A stretch of DNA of 64,000 nucleotides from Rapana venosa (GCA_028751875.1 CM054153.1:27297052-27361051); one strand, 5' to 3'; positions 1-11,881 are shown, numbered from the stretch's first letter. Numbers and translations are program-made. The notes: generated by a model not told the origin, from the sequence alone.

Positions 1-354
1 CCAAGTCTATTCCAGTTTTCAGTTTATCACTCTAACGTCTTGGGATGGCTGGGATGGACCGATAAAATCTCATCTACGGCTTTGTCCGGATTTGTCCAAA
101 ATCATCGACTTTCTTTCCACAGGACTGAACAACTGAACGACAGTTGCCGGGAGGATGCGGAGGATGGGGAGGAGATGGATATGGGCGATCTGTGGATAGT
201 AATGAGAGTGGGATGATTGTTAGGTCCCTTCAGTATGACTCTACAAAAGTGCTCATCTTATCTCCAAAATCTTGGGGCTCTACTAGTCGTAAGAAGGCTA
301 GTGAGGCTAGCGGTTTCGTAATTTTCCTGATTTCTGGTGTAATGTCACACACTT

Positions 355-860
355 TTACTACCTCGGCTAGAGCTCCAAGGTTTACCAATGGCGTGATTTT
401 GTGTTATGCGACCGTTTTTTGCCGACCATGAAGGTAGCCGCATTTCGACTTCGGGACGTATGCTGGGTATGTTCGTGTTTCCGAGACCGACCGAACGCCG
501 ACATGTTACGGGATTCTGAATGTGCATATTTGAGCTTTTGCAAGTGTATATAATATACACATAAAATTAAAACACTGGCAGGTCTGACCTGGAAGATTGT
601 ACCACCCCCGACCCCCCTTCTCCATTCACCAGACGCCGCCCAGATTCGAACCCATGGGATTAAAACAGTCTTACCCACACGGCAATAGCGTCCTCCGTCT
701 GACCCACATATTATAAGCTGACATGGAAAATTGTCACCATCCCTACAGTACGCCTAATCCAGCTGGTTCCGCCCAGATTTGAACCCCCAACTCCACTACA
801 ACGGATATCAGAAGCACGTCACATTAACCACTCAGCTCCCACACCTGTTCATCTGAGGTG
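355..860 (-). repeat. SINE cluster: tail-b element with two adjacent tRNA-like head copies
   Basis: At 355-480 is an inverted copy of the tail called b here (GCTAGAGCTCCAAGGTT... AAGGTAGCCGCATT). To its right are two similar segments (about 577-700 and 718-860). Each contains a CGCCCAGATT(C/T)GAACCC block, which on the minus strand is a tRNA box-B-like GGTTCGAATC/GGTTCAAATC sequence. This suggests two neighbouring copies of a tRNA-derived SINE head, one of which may belong to the tail-b element. Degenerate and not a functional tRNA. Confidence 0.6.
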
Positions 861-967
861 ATTTGAACACAAAAAGTCAAGGCTGCCAAAGAGTCAAAGG
901 TGACTGTAACCAAAGATCAACAAAACAGTCATTTCTTTCAGATACTTAACCTACCTTCTCCTCTCCC

Positions 968-968
<1 letters not shown>

Positions 969-1032
<64 letters not shown>

Positions 1033-1111
1033 TGAGTGAGTGAGTGTGAGTTTAGTGATGTGAGTGTGAGTGAGTGAGTGTGTGTGTGTAGTGTGTGTAG
1101 TGATGTGATGT

Positions 1112-1166
<55 letters not shown>

Positions 1167-1193
1167 TGAGTGGGTGTGTGTGTGTGTGTGTGA

Positions 1194-1268
<75 letters not shown>
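969..1268. repeat. (TG)n microsatellite, interrupted
   Basis: About 300 bp of TG dinucleotide repeats with GAGTGAG and TAGTG interruptions. Open frames here are Cys-Val or His-Thr dipeptide translations only. Confidence 0.97.
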
Positions 1269-1273
<5 letters not shown>

Positions 1274-1865
1274 ACTTGGTTGCTTTTCACCTTCTCTAGA
1301 TCTTTTATTTTATGCCCCAAAGGCCGTTGTGATGGGCTAGTATGTTAAGAAAAATGTTATGTTGGATATTTTGTAGCAGACATTTGACAGGACATTTCTC
1401 AATGATTCCACCTCAGCTTTCGCTCGTCAGTCTTCCTGATTGGCTGCCTAATCTCCAACTGCATTTGTAAGCCTGTCTTTTCGACCGGTGGTAAAGCTTA
1501 CTGTAATCTGATGCTGCCATTCAACATATTTACACGCACATACCGTTAAGCAGAAAATATCAGAAACAGTCATATTCGCATTGATCATTTAGAGACCTGA
1601 TAAATTAGGTTTATCGGTGCATACAGGGTTAAATAAAAGCAGGGGTAGGAGAAAGGGGGGGGGGGCACGGAAAAGTCACACTGCTGTTGGGCGTTTCTTA
1701 TTGAAAGATAAACAACACTACGGGACTAAAGATCTATGATTCTGGTATACTTAAAGTCTACAAGAGTTGCTTTCATGTTGATGCAGCGAACCGAATGATT
1801 TTTTTCCCCTCCAAAACCGACTTCTCCTTTGCACTGCACTGGCTTACAAAACCACACAACGCTAC

Positions 1866-2374
1866 ACCAATTTTTACCACACGACACAACCCCACACCAT
1901 ACCATATTGTACCACACAACACAACACCACACCATATTGTACTACACAACACAACACAACACCATATTGTACTACACAACACAACACCACACACATTGTA
2001 CTACACAACACAACACCATATTGTACCACACAACACAACACCATATTGTACCACACAACACAACACCATATTGTACCACACAACACAACACCATATTGTA
2101 CCACACAACACACACAACACCATATTGTACCACACAACACAACACCATATTGTACTACACAACACACACCCTATGCACTACACAACACCACCCATATTGT
2201 ACTACACAACACCACACCATATTGTACTACACAACACAACACCACTCCATATTGTACTACACAACACCACACCATATTGTACTACACAACACAACACCAT
2301 ATTGTACTACACAACACAACACCATATTGTACTACACAACACAACACCATATTGTACTACACAACACAACACAG
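1866..2374 (+). repeat. 25-bp minisatellite (CATATTGTACTACACAACAC type)
   Basis: About 20 imperfect copies of a unit near 25 bp with the constant core CATATTGTAC(C/T)ACACAACA. It lies in intron 1 of the receptor gene, about 240 bp past the splice donor. The unit is free of stops in more than one frame, which creates a spurious open frame of nearly 390 codons. Confidence 0.93.
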
Positions 2375-2600
2375 CACGGCACCTCACTCGGTACCACACA
2401 ACAGCCCAAGCCCAGCACATCACACAACAGCCCAGCACATCACACCACATCACAGCAATCACATCACACCCACGTCCATCACATCACATCACAGCATCAC
2501 ATCACACCACATCACATCACAGCACATCACACCACGTCACGTCACATCACACCACATCACATCACAACACATCACACCACACCACAACACACCACATCCC
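2375..2600. repeat. CATCACA-rich low-complexity tract
   Basis: Irregular CACATCACACC/CATCACATCA repeats abut the receptor exon donor. They may descend from the adjacent 25-bp minisatellite or a related CA-rich seed. Confidence 0.85.
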
Positions 2601-2603
2601 AGT

Positions 2604-2609
2604 ACTCAC
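2604..2609 (-). other. Splice donor site of the GPCR exon
   Basis: GTGAGT follows the Ala codon GCC directly. Beyond it the frame enters CA/ATC-rich repeat and soon stops, so the exon ends here. The site starts an intron of at least 2.6 kb, since no further receptor exon is visible to the left. Confidence 0.85.
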
Positions 2610-3107
2610 GGCAAAAGGTTCGCGGAGCGGCGAGCGGATGGCCTGGTGGCGGTCGATGGCGATGACGACCAGCATGTTGGTGGAGGCGCAGTTGCCGAAG
2701 ATCATGAGGAACTTGATGAGGCGGCACATGACGTCCCCGGCCAGCCACTCCCGGTCCGTGTACTCCCACACCAGCTGCGTGGTGCAGCCGAACATCACCA
2801 CCATCAGGTCCGCCACGCACAAGTTCAGGATGAAGGCGTTGACCCGAGACCTCAAGCGGCGGTTGGAGATCATCCAGATCAGCACCAGCACGCCGCCAAA
2901 CAGGCCCACCAGGATCTGCACGTACAGCACGGTCACCCGCACTGTGAAGTCGTAGCCGATGTCGTGCACGGTGCTGCCCGGCGTGGTCATGTTGTAGCTG
3001 CGGCCGTTGTCGTCGTTGTCGTTGTCGTCGTCTTGGTCGGCGGTGGACCTTGCCGAGGTGAAACTGGAGTAGGCAAAGTCCTTGGGGGAGGAGGTGGCGC
3101 CTTCCAT
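2610..3107 (-). CDS. First coding exon of a class A neuropeptide-type GPCR (partial)
   Basis: A 166-codon exon runs from the ATG at 3107 to 2610 and ends in phase 0 at a consensus donor (GTGAGT, 2609-2604 on this strand). The encoded part holds an Asp/Asn-rich extracellular N-terminus with one N-glycosylation sequon (NMT, residue 39), TM1 (about 55-81), the basic first loop RRLRSR, TM2 with LCVADL (D100 is the conserved 2.50 Asp), the loop WLAGD, the disulfide Cys C128 at the head of TM3, and a DRH motif (152-154, in place of DRY). The pattern WLAGDVMCRLIKF followed by an STNMLVV..DRH segment resembles the vasopressin/GnRH/AKH-corazonin/CCAP receptor superfamily; the ligand cannot be told from this exon. 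Such receptors are plasma-membrane G-protein-coupled peptide receptors. TM4-7 must lie in exons to the left, outside the window. Oddity: the TM1 Asn (1.50, usual GNxLV) reads GGVLV here. Confidence 0.85.
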
Positions 3108-3378
3108 GGTGATATTGATGCTGGTTTATTTATCCCCCGACACTTTAGTAGCTGTGGATAGTGCCGATGAGGACAAGGGCCACAGTGCTGTAATTCGCTG
3201 GGGTCAGTGCTTCGGCCTCCCACCTATCTTGAAAAGATACAACAGAGATTCTTATCATCTCATGAACAGGTTAAAGGAGAAGGGGTGGGGGTGGGGTGGA
3301 GGGGGACCCAAAAGATCATGGTCCGTGTGTGTGTATGTGTGTGTGAGCGCACGCGCGTGTGTGTTTACTTATTCAAAT

Positions 3379-3612
3379 GAAGTCCTTCGGATGAGACTAT
3401 AAACCGAGGCCCCGTGTTCGAACGCATGCAGAACATCTTGCGCACACGTTAAATCCTGTTCCGCTTTTTGGAAGAGTAGGCCATCGTGTGCCGGTGGAAA
3501 CATGACAAAATTTACAAAACCGCATACACACGGGGACTGGATGTAAACAAGCACATGAGTGCTTATTCCATTAACCTTGATATAAAAAATAAAATAAATA
3601 AATGATAAATGA
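3379..3612 (+). mobile_element. SINE family S1, 5'-truncated, tail a
   Basis: It begins within the shared body (TCCTTCGGATGAGACTATAA), continues through GCACACGTTAAATCCTGTTC and ends with tail a (GGGGACTGGATGTAAACAAG... GTGCTTATTCCATTA) and an AATAAATAAATG simple tail. The tRNA-like head is missing. A (TG)n tract lies immediately 5'. Confidence 0.85.
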
Positions 3613-3952
3613 AGTGAAGGCAAAAAGAAACGATGGGTTCCGTGTACAAAACACTAGACGACACCACATAATATTTTTTAACATAGCTTATTACCACGGC
3701 ATAACCACGTTTATTGTGAAATGTTCACTGCAATCCAGAATGACCACTAGACAGAGCAAAGTCAACGAGAACTTGGCACACAGGACGGAAACTTTACATT
3801 TCTAATGATGCTATACCCAGTACAAGTCACCGTCTGTAAGTGATTCTGATTTCAGGTTGATGTAACTCCGCCCGCGATACTGCTACTGCTAAACACACAT
3901 GGATGTATACACAAGTCATCCACGCCAGGCAAGAGTGTGGTAGAACCACATT

Positions 3953-4068
3953 TGCCTATTGCGTGTTCTGCGTGTGCTTGACACTGCCTATTGCGTGTTC
4001 TGCGTGTGCTTGACACTGCCTATTGCGTGTTCTGGGTGTGCTTGACATTGCCTATTGCGTGTTCTGGA
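3953..4068 (+). repeat. 32-bp tandem repeat, about 3.6 copies
   Basis: Copies start at 3953, 3985, 4017 and 4049 with the core TGCCTATTGCGTGTTCTGCG. Copies 1 and 2 are identical and later ones differ at a few bases. No gene lies nearby. Confidence 0.93.
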
Positions 4069-4194
4069 CAGAGTATAATAATGTCAAGCTCATAATTATA
4101 GGGTAGGTAGCCTCCACACCTGGTTTTTAAAAGAGAACACTTGAAGGTGGCGTTTAGAAAGGCTTTGGTCCCATCTGCATGTAATCTATAACAA

Positions 4195-4279
<85 letters not shown>
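4195..4279. repeat. (CT)n microsatellite
   Basis: About 85 bp of CT dinucleotides, directly upstream of the full-length SINE at 4294. Confidence 0.97.
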
Positions 4280-4281
<2 letters not shown>

Positions 4282-4293
4282 GGGAGAGGGGGG

Positions 4294-4639
4294 CGGGATA
4301 GCCTGGTGGTTATAACATTGCGCTCGCAATCTGACAACCCGGGTTCGATTCCCGTTCAAGGGGATATTTTCCCCTAGAGTTCATATCAGTGCAGACTCCA
4401 CTCTCCCCAAAAGTCATTCGGATGAGACTATAAACCGAGGCCCCGTGTGCGAACGCACGCAGAACATCTTGCGCACACGTTAAAATTCTGTTCCGCTTTT
4501 CGTAAGAGTAGGCCTTTGTGTGCCGCTGGGAAAAGATGCCAATTTACAAAACCGCATACACACGGGGACTGGATGTAAATTTGCACATGAGTGCTTATTC
4601 CATTATCCTCGATATAAAAGAATTCAAAAAATTTTTAAT
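4294..4639 (+). mobile_element. Full-length tRNA-derived SINE, family S1, tail a (reference copy)
   Basis: This is the best complete copy. The 5' head has RNA polymerase III promoter elements: box A TAGCCTGGTGGTTA (4299-4312) and box B GGTTCGATTCC (4342-4352). The body includes GGATGAGACTATAAACCGAG and a GCACACGTTAAA segment. Tail a (GGACTGGATGTAAATTTGCA, then a GAGTGCTTATTCCATTATCC segment) ends in ATAAAAG plus A-rich sequence and then (CT)n. Being non-autonomous, it would need a partner LINE for mobility. Many partial relatives lie elsewhere in the window. Confidence 0.88.
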
Positions 4640-4655
4640 CTCTCTCTCTCCCTCC

Positions 4656-4704
4656 ACCTCCTCTTCTCTCTCTCTCTCTCTGTCAACGGGCGCGCATGCG
4701 CTGG

Positions 4705-4751
<47 letters not shown>
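4656..4751. repeat. (CT)n and (TG)n microsatellites
   Basis: Short CT repeats, then a GC-rich spacer, then about 45 bp of TG repeats, 3' of the S1 SINE. Confidence 0.95.
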
Positions 4752-4754
<3 letters not shown>

Positions 4755-5266
4755 CTTTCCTCACCTTTTGATCCTCGTAAATCACTGAACGAGGTCTTGC
4801 TTCATTGCTTCCGTTCTTTTAATATCGTCTAGTATCCTGTGGATTTTTTCAAACTAAATATTTTAACTTGCTTTTCTCGGAATCTCTGAAGCACGAAAAG
4901 ACTGAAACGCCATCATGCTCTTTCGAAAGCGCATATCGCAGCATAGTTGTTTAACGACAGCGACTTAATAATCTAATGATGGAAGCATTCCACAGTTAGC
5001 GAATGCTACCGTAGAGGTGAACTTTGTGGAACAGTATGAGTTTGGGTGCTGTTGTTATGTTGATTTGGAGGGGGGGAGGGGGGTAGTAGTGAAGGAGTAT
5101 AGTTAAGATAAGTGTTGAGGATTACACGTTCTCCAGTTGCTCCACTCAAGTCAATGATCGCGCGTAACATTAACGCTCGCAGCAGCAGCTATGTACTAGA
5201 ACAAAAAATCCAGACATTCTGTAAGAAGTCGTCAGCACTTCATGAAAACGCATGCATCAGAAATAC

Positions 5267-5334
5267 TCTGTGTGTGTACGTGTGTGTGTGCGCGCGCGCG
5301 CGTGCGTGCGTGTGTGTGTATGGAGAGAGAGAGA

Positions 5335-5406
<72 letters not shown>
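5267..5406. repeat. (TG/CG)n followed by (GA)n microsatellites
   Basis: An alternating purine-pyrimidine TG/CG block (5267-5320) passes directly into about 85 bp of GA repeats. Confidence 0.96.
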
Positions 5407-5409
<3 letters not shown>

Positions 5410-5411
<2 letters not shown>

Positions 5412-6260
5412 TTCCTATTTTTCAGACTGAAACAAACGGAAAGTACCTACAGACTAAGCTACGATAAAAAGTAGAAAACATGCTGGAATGAACCAATCCA
5501 TTATGATGTTTCCCTGTAAATGTTTGCACTGAGAAGGCCAGAGAGAAACTCATTCAACCTGCTGTTAATGAACAGAATTAGAACAAGAAAAACCGCAAAG
5601 ATTTTCACTATAACCATGCAGGCTCATTACCACGAAAGCCGCCAAAAAGTCAAACACCTTTACTTGAAAACTGCCTAAGTGGGGGAACACGTACGTGGAA
5701 CTTAAAATGACGAGACACAAAGATGTTACCAACACTGCTTGCTTTATCCCTGCAATGTTACAGCTCGTTACATTCAGTGCCCACAAGGACTTCTCAAGGT
5801 GACGGCCACACTCCCCACATAAAGCCTCCTTTATCTCTTCCAGTTTCCGCCACTTGGTAAACAGCCCTAGACACTGCAGCTAATACAAAGAGGAAATGGT
5901 AACAGGAACTGTCAGTCATTTAACTTGTCTGGTAAGATCAGTCCTAACGGCAAAACTGGCTTTTTATTGCCAATGACAGTTTTTAAAAAACAAAAAGTTA
6001 ACACGCTTTAAAAAAAGTGTCATGTTTTTAACAATTTTAGTTTGACGAGGTCTCACCTGGTTCAAAGAAAGAATTTTACCTTTTGCAAAGATATACCTAT
6101 GTCAAAAGTTCAAACGCATTTTTCACAGATCGCCCAAACAGAAGACAAGATTTGAGGAAGCTTAAAGTAATAGTTCATTACAATGAGGAAACTCATAAAA
6201 CAGAAGGAGCAAGAGGTCGAAATACCGCAATTAACTCTTGGTCGACCTTTGAAGAGGTGC
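5410..6260. other. Stretch with no recognised gene
   Basis: Unique-looking AT-moderate sequence. No frame longer than about 75 codons, no recognisable domain and no repeat family that I could match. Confidence 0.6.
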
Positions 6261-6269
6261 AACGAACTC

Positions 6270-6415
6270 CCTGAGTGGAGGAGGAGGAGGGGAGAAGAAG
6301 AAGAAGAAGAAGAAGAAGAGAAAGAGAGAGGGAGAGAGAAAAGAGAGGAGGGAAGAGAGAAAGAGAGAGGGAGAGAGAAAGAGAGAGAGAGGGAGGGAGG
6401 GGGAGAGAGGGAGAG

Positions 6416-6451
<36 letters not shown>

Positions 6452-6560
6452 GGGAGAGAGAGAGAGAGAGAGGAGGAGGGGAGAAGAGAGAGAGAGAGAG
6501 AGAGAAGAGAGAATGGAGAGATGAGAGAGGAGAGGGAGAGGAGACTTTGCAAGAGACAGG
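6270..6560. repeat. GA-rich polypurine tract
   Basis: About 290 bp, almost pure purine on the + strand (GAAGAA, GAGAGAGG, GGGAGG). The long Arg/Glu- or Ser/Leu-rich frames here are artefacts of this composition. Confidence 0.96.
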
Positions 6561-6779
6561 ACAGGGCTGAAGATAACGGAAAGCAGAACAAGATGGAAAA
6601 TGTAAAGAAATTGAACATTCTGATACCAACGAGGACACTAGCATGTTCAGACAGCATGGGCGGGTGTCGAGTTCATGCCGATGTGTCAGCTGGAATCTCT
6701 CTGCTGCGGGCTCCTGATTTCACAACGCTTGTTGAAACAACTCTACCTGACAACTATCTGACTGAATAACACTTGTTTA

Positions 6780-7230
6780 TTTAAAAAACAACACCACCAA
6801 AACTATATTGATAACTAACTTCACGGCACTCTGTCAAAAACTGTACTGACAAACTCTCTGACTTCACAATACTATCCAAAACTACATGGAAAAACTCCCC
6901 GACTTCACAATTCTTCACAATATTATCCAAAACTTCATTGAAAAACTCTCTGACTTCACAATGCTATCCGAAACTACTGACTAACTCTCTGATGCGTCTT
7001 ATGTGACCTCCTCTCGTTTTTGCTCATATGTATAACTGTCCCCTACCAGTCAAAACTAGAATAGTCACTGTGTGAAGGAAGAATCACAAAGACGACATTT
7101 ATAAAAAGAAACAAAACCTTAAGACCTAAAAACAACTGTATTCGTTCTATTAAAAATAGGGGGGCTGGGGGGTTGCCTCATAACAGAAGGAAAATCAAGG
7201 TTCTCTGAGGAATAATAGACATCTCTAAAA
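6780..7230. other. No gene; loose repeats of ACTCTCTGACTTCACAAT
   Basis: Several imperfect copies of a CTGACTTCACAA phrase lie between 6830 and 6995 with irregular spacing, suggesting a decayed tandem repeat. The rest is AT-rich and without coding signal. Confidence 0.5.
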
Positions 7231-7231
7231 A

Positions 7232-7943
7232 AAAATTACCCCCCCCCCCCCCCCCCCGAAAACACACCCAAAAAACCCAACAACAAAACTCACAACAAAC
7301 AAACCTCTTGTCTCACACACCAATAAAACGGCCATGATGTTATATACAGAACCAGCAGAATTGCTCTATTATGGGCTTTTGAATGTTGGTAAATGTACAC
7401 GCGCGCATGTTACGGTCCAAATGGCCCAGCTTTCTCTTTGAAGATGCACCTTCTTTATTCCATTCAAAGCAGCAACTTTCTCGTAGGGAAAGCAAGCTAA
7501 TCAAAGCGGCAGTTTACCCACTAGGAGTGTTTTCTTATTTGAAGATAAAAGATGATGAACTTCTCATACCCATGTTTATCTGTCAAACTTATGTATACTG
7601 AAAATTATCTCGATGATGACATAAGCAGCTTATTTATAAAACAACAACAACAACAAAAAACAAAACTGTACAAAACCCCCAACATAACCATAAAAAAGAA
7701 GACCCTCCCCTCCTCCCCCCAAAAAGTGCAGCACGCGCACTGAGAAGTGCGCGTTAGTGCAAACTGGAAAACATGCGTTTGTGCGAGGTCTCAGGGGAAG
7801 TATGTGTGGTGTGTGTGTGTGTGTGTTGTGAGGGGGTGGTGGGGGGGGGGGGGGGGGGGGGGAAGAATGACAGCAGGCAGGGCTGCAGGGCAAGGTGAGT
7901 GGTGTCGATTATTTTAGGGGGGGTGGGGGGGGGGGGGGGGGGG
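7232..7943. repeat. Poly(C) and poly(G) tracts
   Basis: Homopolymer C near 7240-7257 and G runs of about 20 near 7842-7862 and 7925-7943, interspersed with ordinary sequence. No coding signal. Confidence 0.9.
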
Positions 7944-8645
7944 ACAGGAAAAATACGAGCATGGGAAAGGGTAGTGGTGTCAATATAATTTTATAGAAAA
8001 TTGTACATAAAGTACCGATTGTAAAGGCGAGTGGGAATCTGACATTTATGCAAATTGTTCATTACGTCGTATATGCACTCTGACTCTGCAATCCCAATAT
8101 GATTCACTCACTCACACACACACACACTCTCTTGTTTGTCTGCCTGCCTGCTGTCTCTGTCTCTCTCTGGTATGCTACGCTGTGTGTGTTGTGGTGTGTG
8201 TGTGTGTGTGTGTGTGTGGTTGGCGGCGCGCGCCCCAAAACGCGCTTAGCTGAGAGTTCTTCATGCACCACTGCAATGTTATTTCAAGTTATGACTCCCC
8301 TTGGGTCACAGCATGGAGAAGCTTAACAAAAAATAAATAGAAAAATAAATAAACCGCACCCTCACCACCCACCCCTAACATAAAATCAACAACAAAAAAA
8401 GGTCAGGAGCCTGTTAGATTTAATGATAACAAATATAATTTAAGGAAAAGGTCCAACAGAGACTTAGCCAGATTGCGTTTTTGAAGTAATCCTTTGGTTT
8501 TTTAAAAATTCCCGTTACCCGGAGTTTGTTTTTCCATACAAACAGTGAAAAGGCAGAAAAGAATGAAGTATAGCTAAATAGACGTGTTTGTGACACTGAA
8601 ATGTGTACCACACACAAAATTAACTGATTTAACTAAACACTAAGA

Positions 8646-8690
<45 letters not shown>

Positions 8691-8867
8691 TTATTTCATT
8701 ATCATGACATATAATTTGAAACGAGTATAATCAAAAATGAGTGTTGATGGGATCGTGTACTGTTTGGGGAATTATATATTGGATATTATCTCTGAAATAC
8801 ACACACACACTCTGTCTCTCTCTCACCATTTATCGTTTTGCTTATAGTTATAGTGTGTCCTGATGAA

Positions 8868-8930
8868 GGATTCATATTTTATATTTTCAATACTTAAGGA
8901 TTCATATTTTATATTTTCAATACTTTATTG
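8868..8930 (+). repeat. 30-bp direct duplication
   Basis: GGATTCATATTTTATATTTT... is repeated twice head to tail (8868 and 8898). AT-rich surroundings, no gene. Confidence 0.9.
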
Positions 8931-9239
8931 GACTTGCCTCTGTACTTAAGTTTTAATGAGTGCCCTATTTCAATATCTTATAGTTATGTGTAACAAGTAT
9001 ATGTACCATTTGACAATGTGTAGATGTTTATCTTATTAAGTTTGGTTGTGTTATTTTTCTCTGTTTTTCTTCTTTTGTTGGTTTGGTTTTTCTTTCTCTT
9101 TTGTTTGTTTGTTTGTTTTGGTTAGGGTTTTTTTGGGGGGTGGGGTGGTGGTGGTGTTTTTAGGGTTTTCTTTGATTTGTTTGCTTTTGGGGGGAGGGGG
9201 GTTGTTGGGGGGGGGGGGGGGCTGTTTTGAAAAGGGTTA

Positions 9240-9390
9240 TTTCCCCTTGTTTCTACTGTGAGACTGTATAAGTGTTGGGTTATTATTATTAAGATGTATC
9301 CCTACGGGCGGGGACAGGATGTAAAAAAGCACACGAATGATTCATTATCCTCGAAATTAAAGAATTTGTCATTGTCATTGTCTCTTGTTC
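9240..9390 (+). mobile_element. SINE-like element with tail a and alternative body
   Basis: GTATAAGTGTTGGGTTATTA and the following sequence resemble the body at 22041 and 22581, joined to tail a (GGGACAGGATGTAAAAAAGC) and ending in TTGTCATTGTCATTGTC. The tRNA-like head is not visible. Confidence 0.7.
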
Positions 9391-9482
9391 TTCGGCTAGA
9401 GCTCCGAGGTTCACCAATGATGAGATGTTACGTATGTGGCCGTTTTCGCCCACTGTACATGAAGGTAGCCGAATTCCGATAT
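9391..9482 (-). mobile_element. SINE tail-b fragment, inverted
   Basis: TTCGGCTAGAGCTCCGAGGT... AAGGTAGCCGAATTCCGAT matches the inverted form of tail b. It directly abuts a tail-a fragment of opposite orientation. Confidence 0.8.
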
Positions 9483-9868
9483 GATATTGTTAAGAAAAAA
9501 AAGTTGTCACTTCAAACTTTCTTCACGGCTGTGGGATACAACACTCTCAAACCTACCCGAAACCTGTTCCTGAAAGTTGGCTTACATTACCACGAATCGC
9601 TCTGCTTCTTACTCCATTATCGCCCACCTCAATGCAAATTCTTTTGTATGTATTGTTTTCATCTCGTCTAATGCTGACATAGCATAGTAGTAGTAGTTGT
9701 TTCTTGTCAAACTCTTTATCTGTTATGGGAGATTTTTCTTCCAATTCTGAAAAAGAACTACTAAAATATAATTTTTAAAAATTTGGCAGAAAAAATTCTG
9801 TATCGATTTGAAATTGAAAAAAATGCAATTAGGTAGATTACTGGACTCTTCTATCCTCGCCCCTCCCC

Positions 9869-9945
9869 CCCCCACCCCCACCCCCCCCCCCCCCCCCCCA
9901 ACAAACCAAACATCACCACACACACATATATACTCACTCACTCAC

Positions 9946-10007
<62 letters not shown>
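9869..10007. repeat. Poly(C), (ACTC)n and (CT)n tracts
   Basis: C homopolymer, then ACTC repeats, then about 57 bp of CT. Confidence 0.95.
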
Positions 10008-10009
<2 letters not shown>

Positions 10010-10011
<2 letters not shown>

Positions 10012-11100
10012 CAAAACAGCACCATCATCACTAATCCTAATAGCAGACGTACAGCAAGAACTCTCCATTCATGTGTTTGATGTCTACCGTTTCTTATAAT
10101 TATGTGTACATAAGAGAACTAGGCTGTGTTAAGACGAGCACATAGGTTGAACAAAAACCAGGACACTACTTAACGCAGATTCAAAACTGGCACTTCACAT
10201 TTTTGGAGCACAAAAACCTCAAAACAGACATTGCCGTTGTCTGCTCCGTTCAACCTACTTGTCTGCGGCATGAAAGAAATGCGACGAATTTCATTCAGTT
10301 TTGTTTCTAAGGCCACTCGAATCAGAAACACACAAAAAACTACATATATGCCCTGTAATCTTTCACTGATGTTTTACTTCATCTTCTCTAGACTTACTAT
10401 TTTTTTTTCTCTCCCCACAAAACAATGTAGGTTTATATGCCTTACACAAGATAAAGAAGTGAGGCGTTTCATGCTCTTTCACAATACAAACACGCAAACG
10501 GAGAAATAATTACGTAACGCACCAAGGGCAGGTCAAGTCCACGGAGGATGGTGTCCCCAAAAAGAACCAGCGCGTACAAAGCTCATAACACCCATCAATC
10601 TTTGCTGAAGATGCTGCTCTTGATTTCCCACTCCGCTGCTTTGTCTTTCCTATCAAGCTCCTTACACAGCCCTTGGGAATGACGTTCTCAGAATATTATT
10701 TGGGGGTAAAAAAAAAGCAAACAACAACAAAAAAACAGTTGGTGTCTGATACGCGTTTTTCATGCCGCATAAGAAACATACTGGCAAAGCTATTATCTTT
10801 CTTATCAAATATCTTTATGATTTCAAGTTTTCGTTTACTGTTAGAAATTTAGGCTACTTTCTTTGTAAAAGCATCCCCCACCCCCCCCCCCTCCCCCCTG
10901 TTTTGTTTTTTTAGGGTAAGGGGTACTCGGCTGGTTCATGTGTGGTAAATTCCGTTTTTTTTCAAGCAACACTGTATTCATAAAGAAATAGGTAAACATT
11001 ACTGTTGTGTGCTGTTAAAACTTTAAAAGAAAAAAAAAGCATAACCATGGCGGTAGGGGACGCGTCTTACTTCTAAACTAGGTCTTCTTTGGTGTTTTGC
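10010..11100. other. Stretch with no recognised gene
   Basis: AT-rich with one frame of about 90 codons at 10231-10509 that shows no family signature or splice context I can support. Poly(C) near 10870 and short A runs are present. Confidence 0.55.
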
Positions 11101-11510
11101 CTCTTCCTCAACTGTAAAACGCGCGCGCGCGCGCGGGGTCACACACACACACACGCACGCGCGCACACGTGTTTCTTCTCAAGTAATCAGTGGTTGCATG
11201 AAGCAGAATATCTATCCCGACTTTTTACCTGTGTAATTTACAAATACCAAAATTCTTCTTTTATCTCCACGGGGAAAAACTTAGACATAACTCGTTACAT
11301 CAGCAAATCAGGAAGCTTTCAAGGAAACACTGAGTTGAACATTTAATGAGAAAAGGGATAAATGCCATTTATTTTAGATGACTTTTTTTAAAACATTAGT
11401 ATTGTTTTCAACTTTATTGAGCAGTTTGTGGAACTGAGGCTACAGACTTACACAACAAATAGCTTCACAGATTGATTTGATGTAATTGATTTCATCCAAC
11501 TCAATTTCAC

Positions 11511-11512
<2 letters not shown>

Positions 11513-11563
<51 letters not shown>

Positions 11564-11618
11564 ATCCACACCCTTCCCAAACACACACACACACACACGC
11601 ACACACACACTCACACAC
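11513..11618. repeat. (CT)n then (CA)n microsatellites
   Basis: About 48 bp of CT and, after a short spacer, about 40 bp of CA. Confidence 0.95.
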
Positions 11619-11818
11619 ACTTAGCTACGGAGACTTCCCTATGTCCGACGAGTTGTGTGCTTCTACATATTACACGTTACCCCTCTTCTTTCTAGAGCGA
11701 TAGTCTTTAAACTTACATGATAAAAGTGTTTCAAAGAGGTGACTATAAGCAGTTTATTCCAAATGTCACGTTTGTGTGTCCATATGTACGCACTTGTACA
11801 TGCACAGCGTATTAGAGC

Positions 11819-11819
11819 T

Positions 11820-11880
<61 letters not shown>
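11819..11880. repeat. (CT)n microsatellite abutting a truncated SINE
   Basis: About 60 bp of CT fused directly to the 5' truncation point of the S1 SINE at 11885. Confidence 0.96.

Positions 11881-11881
<1 letters not shown>

Noticed and set aside
1795..2955. Open frame of 386 codons (and overlapping ones of 278 and 371) on the + strand
   Set aside because: It is a His/Thr/Tyr-rich translation of the 25-bp minisatellite and CATCAC tract, running antisense through the GPCR exon.
4294..4365. Functional tRNA gene (also at 16015, 22800, 24060, 28550, 52206)
   Set aside because: A and B boxes are present, but the cloverleaf pairing is poor and the sequence continues into a shared SINE body.
6183..6769. 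Arg/Glu-rich frames over the GA tract (and similar ones at 12396, 30288, 34072, 37143, 40933)
   Set aside because: Composition-driven translations of GA/GGGA microsatellites, open on both strands in several frames.
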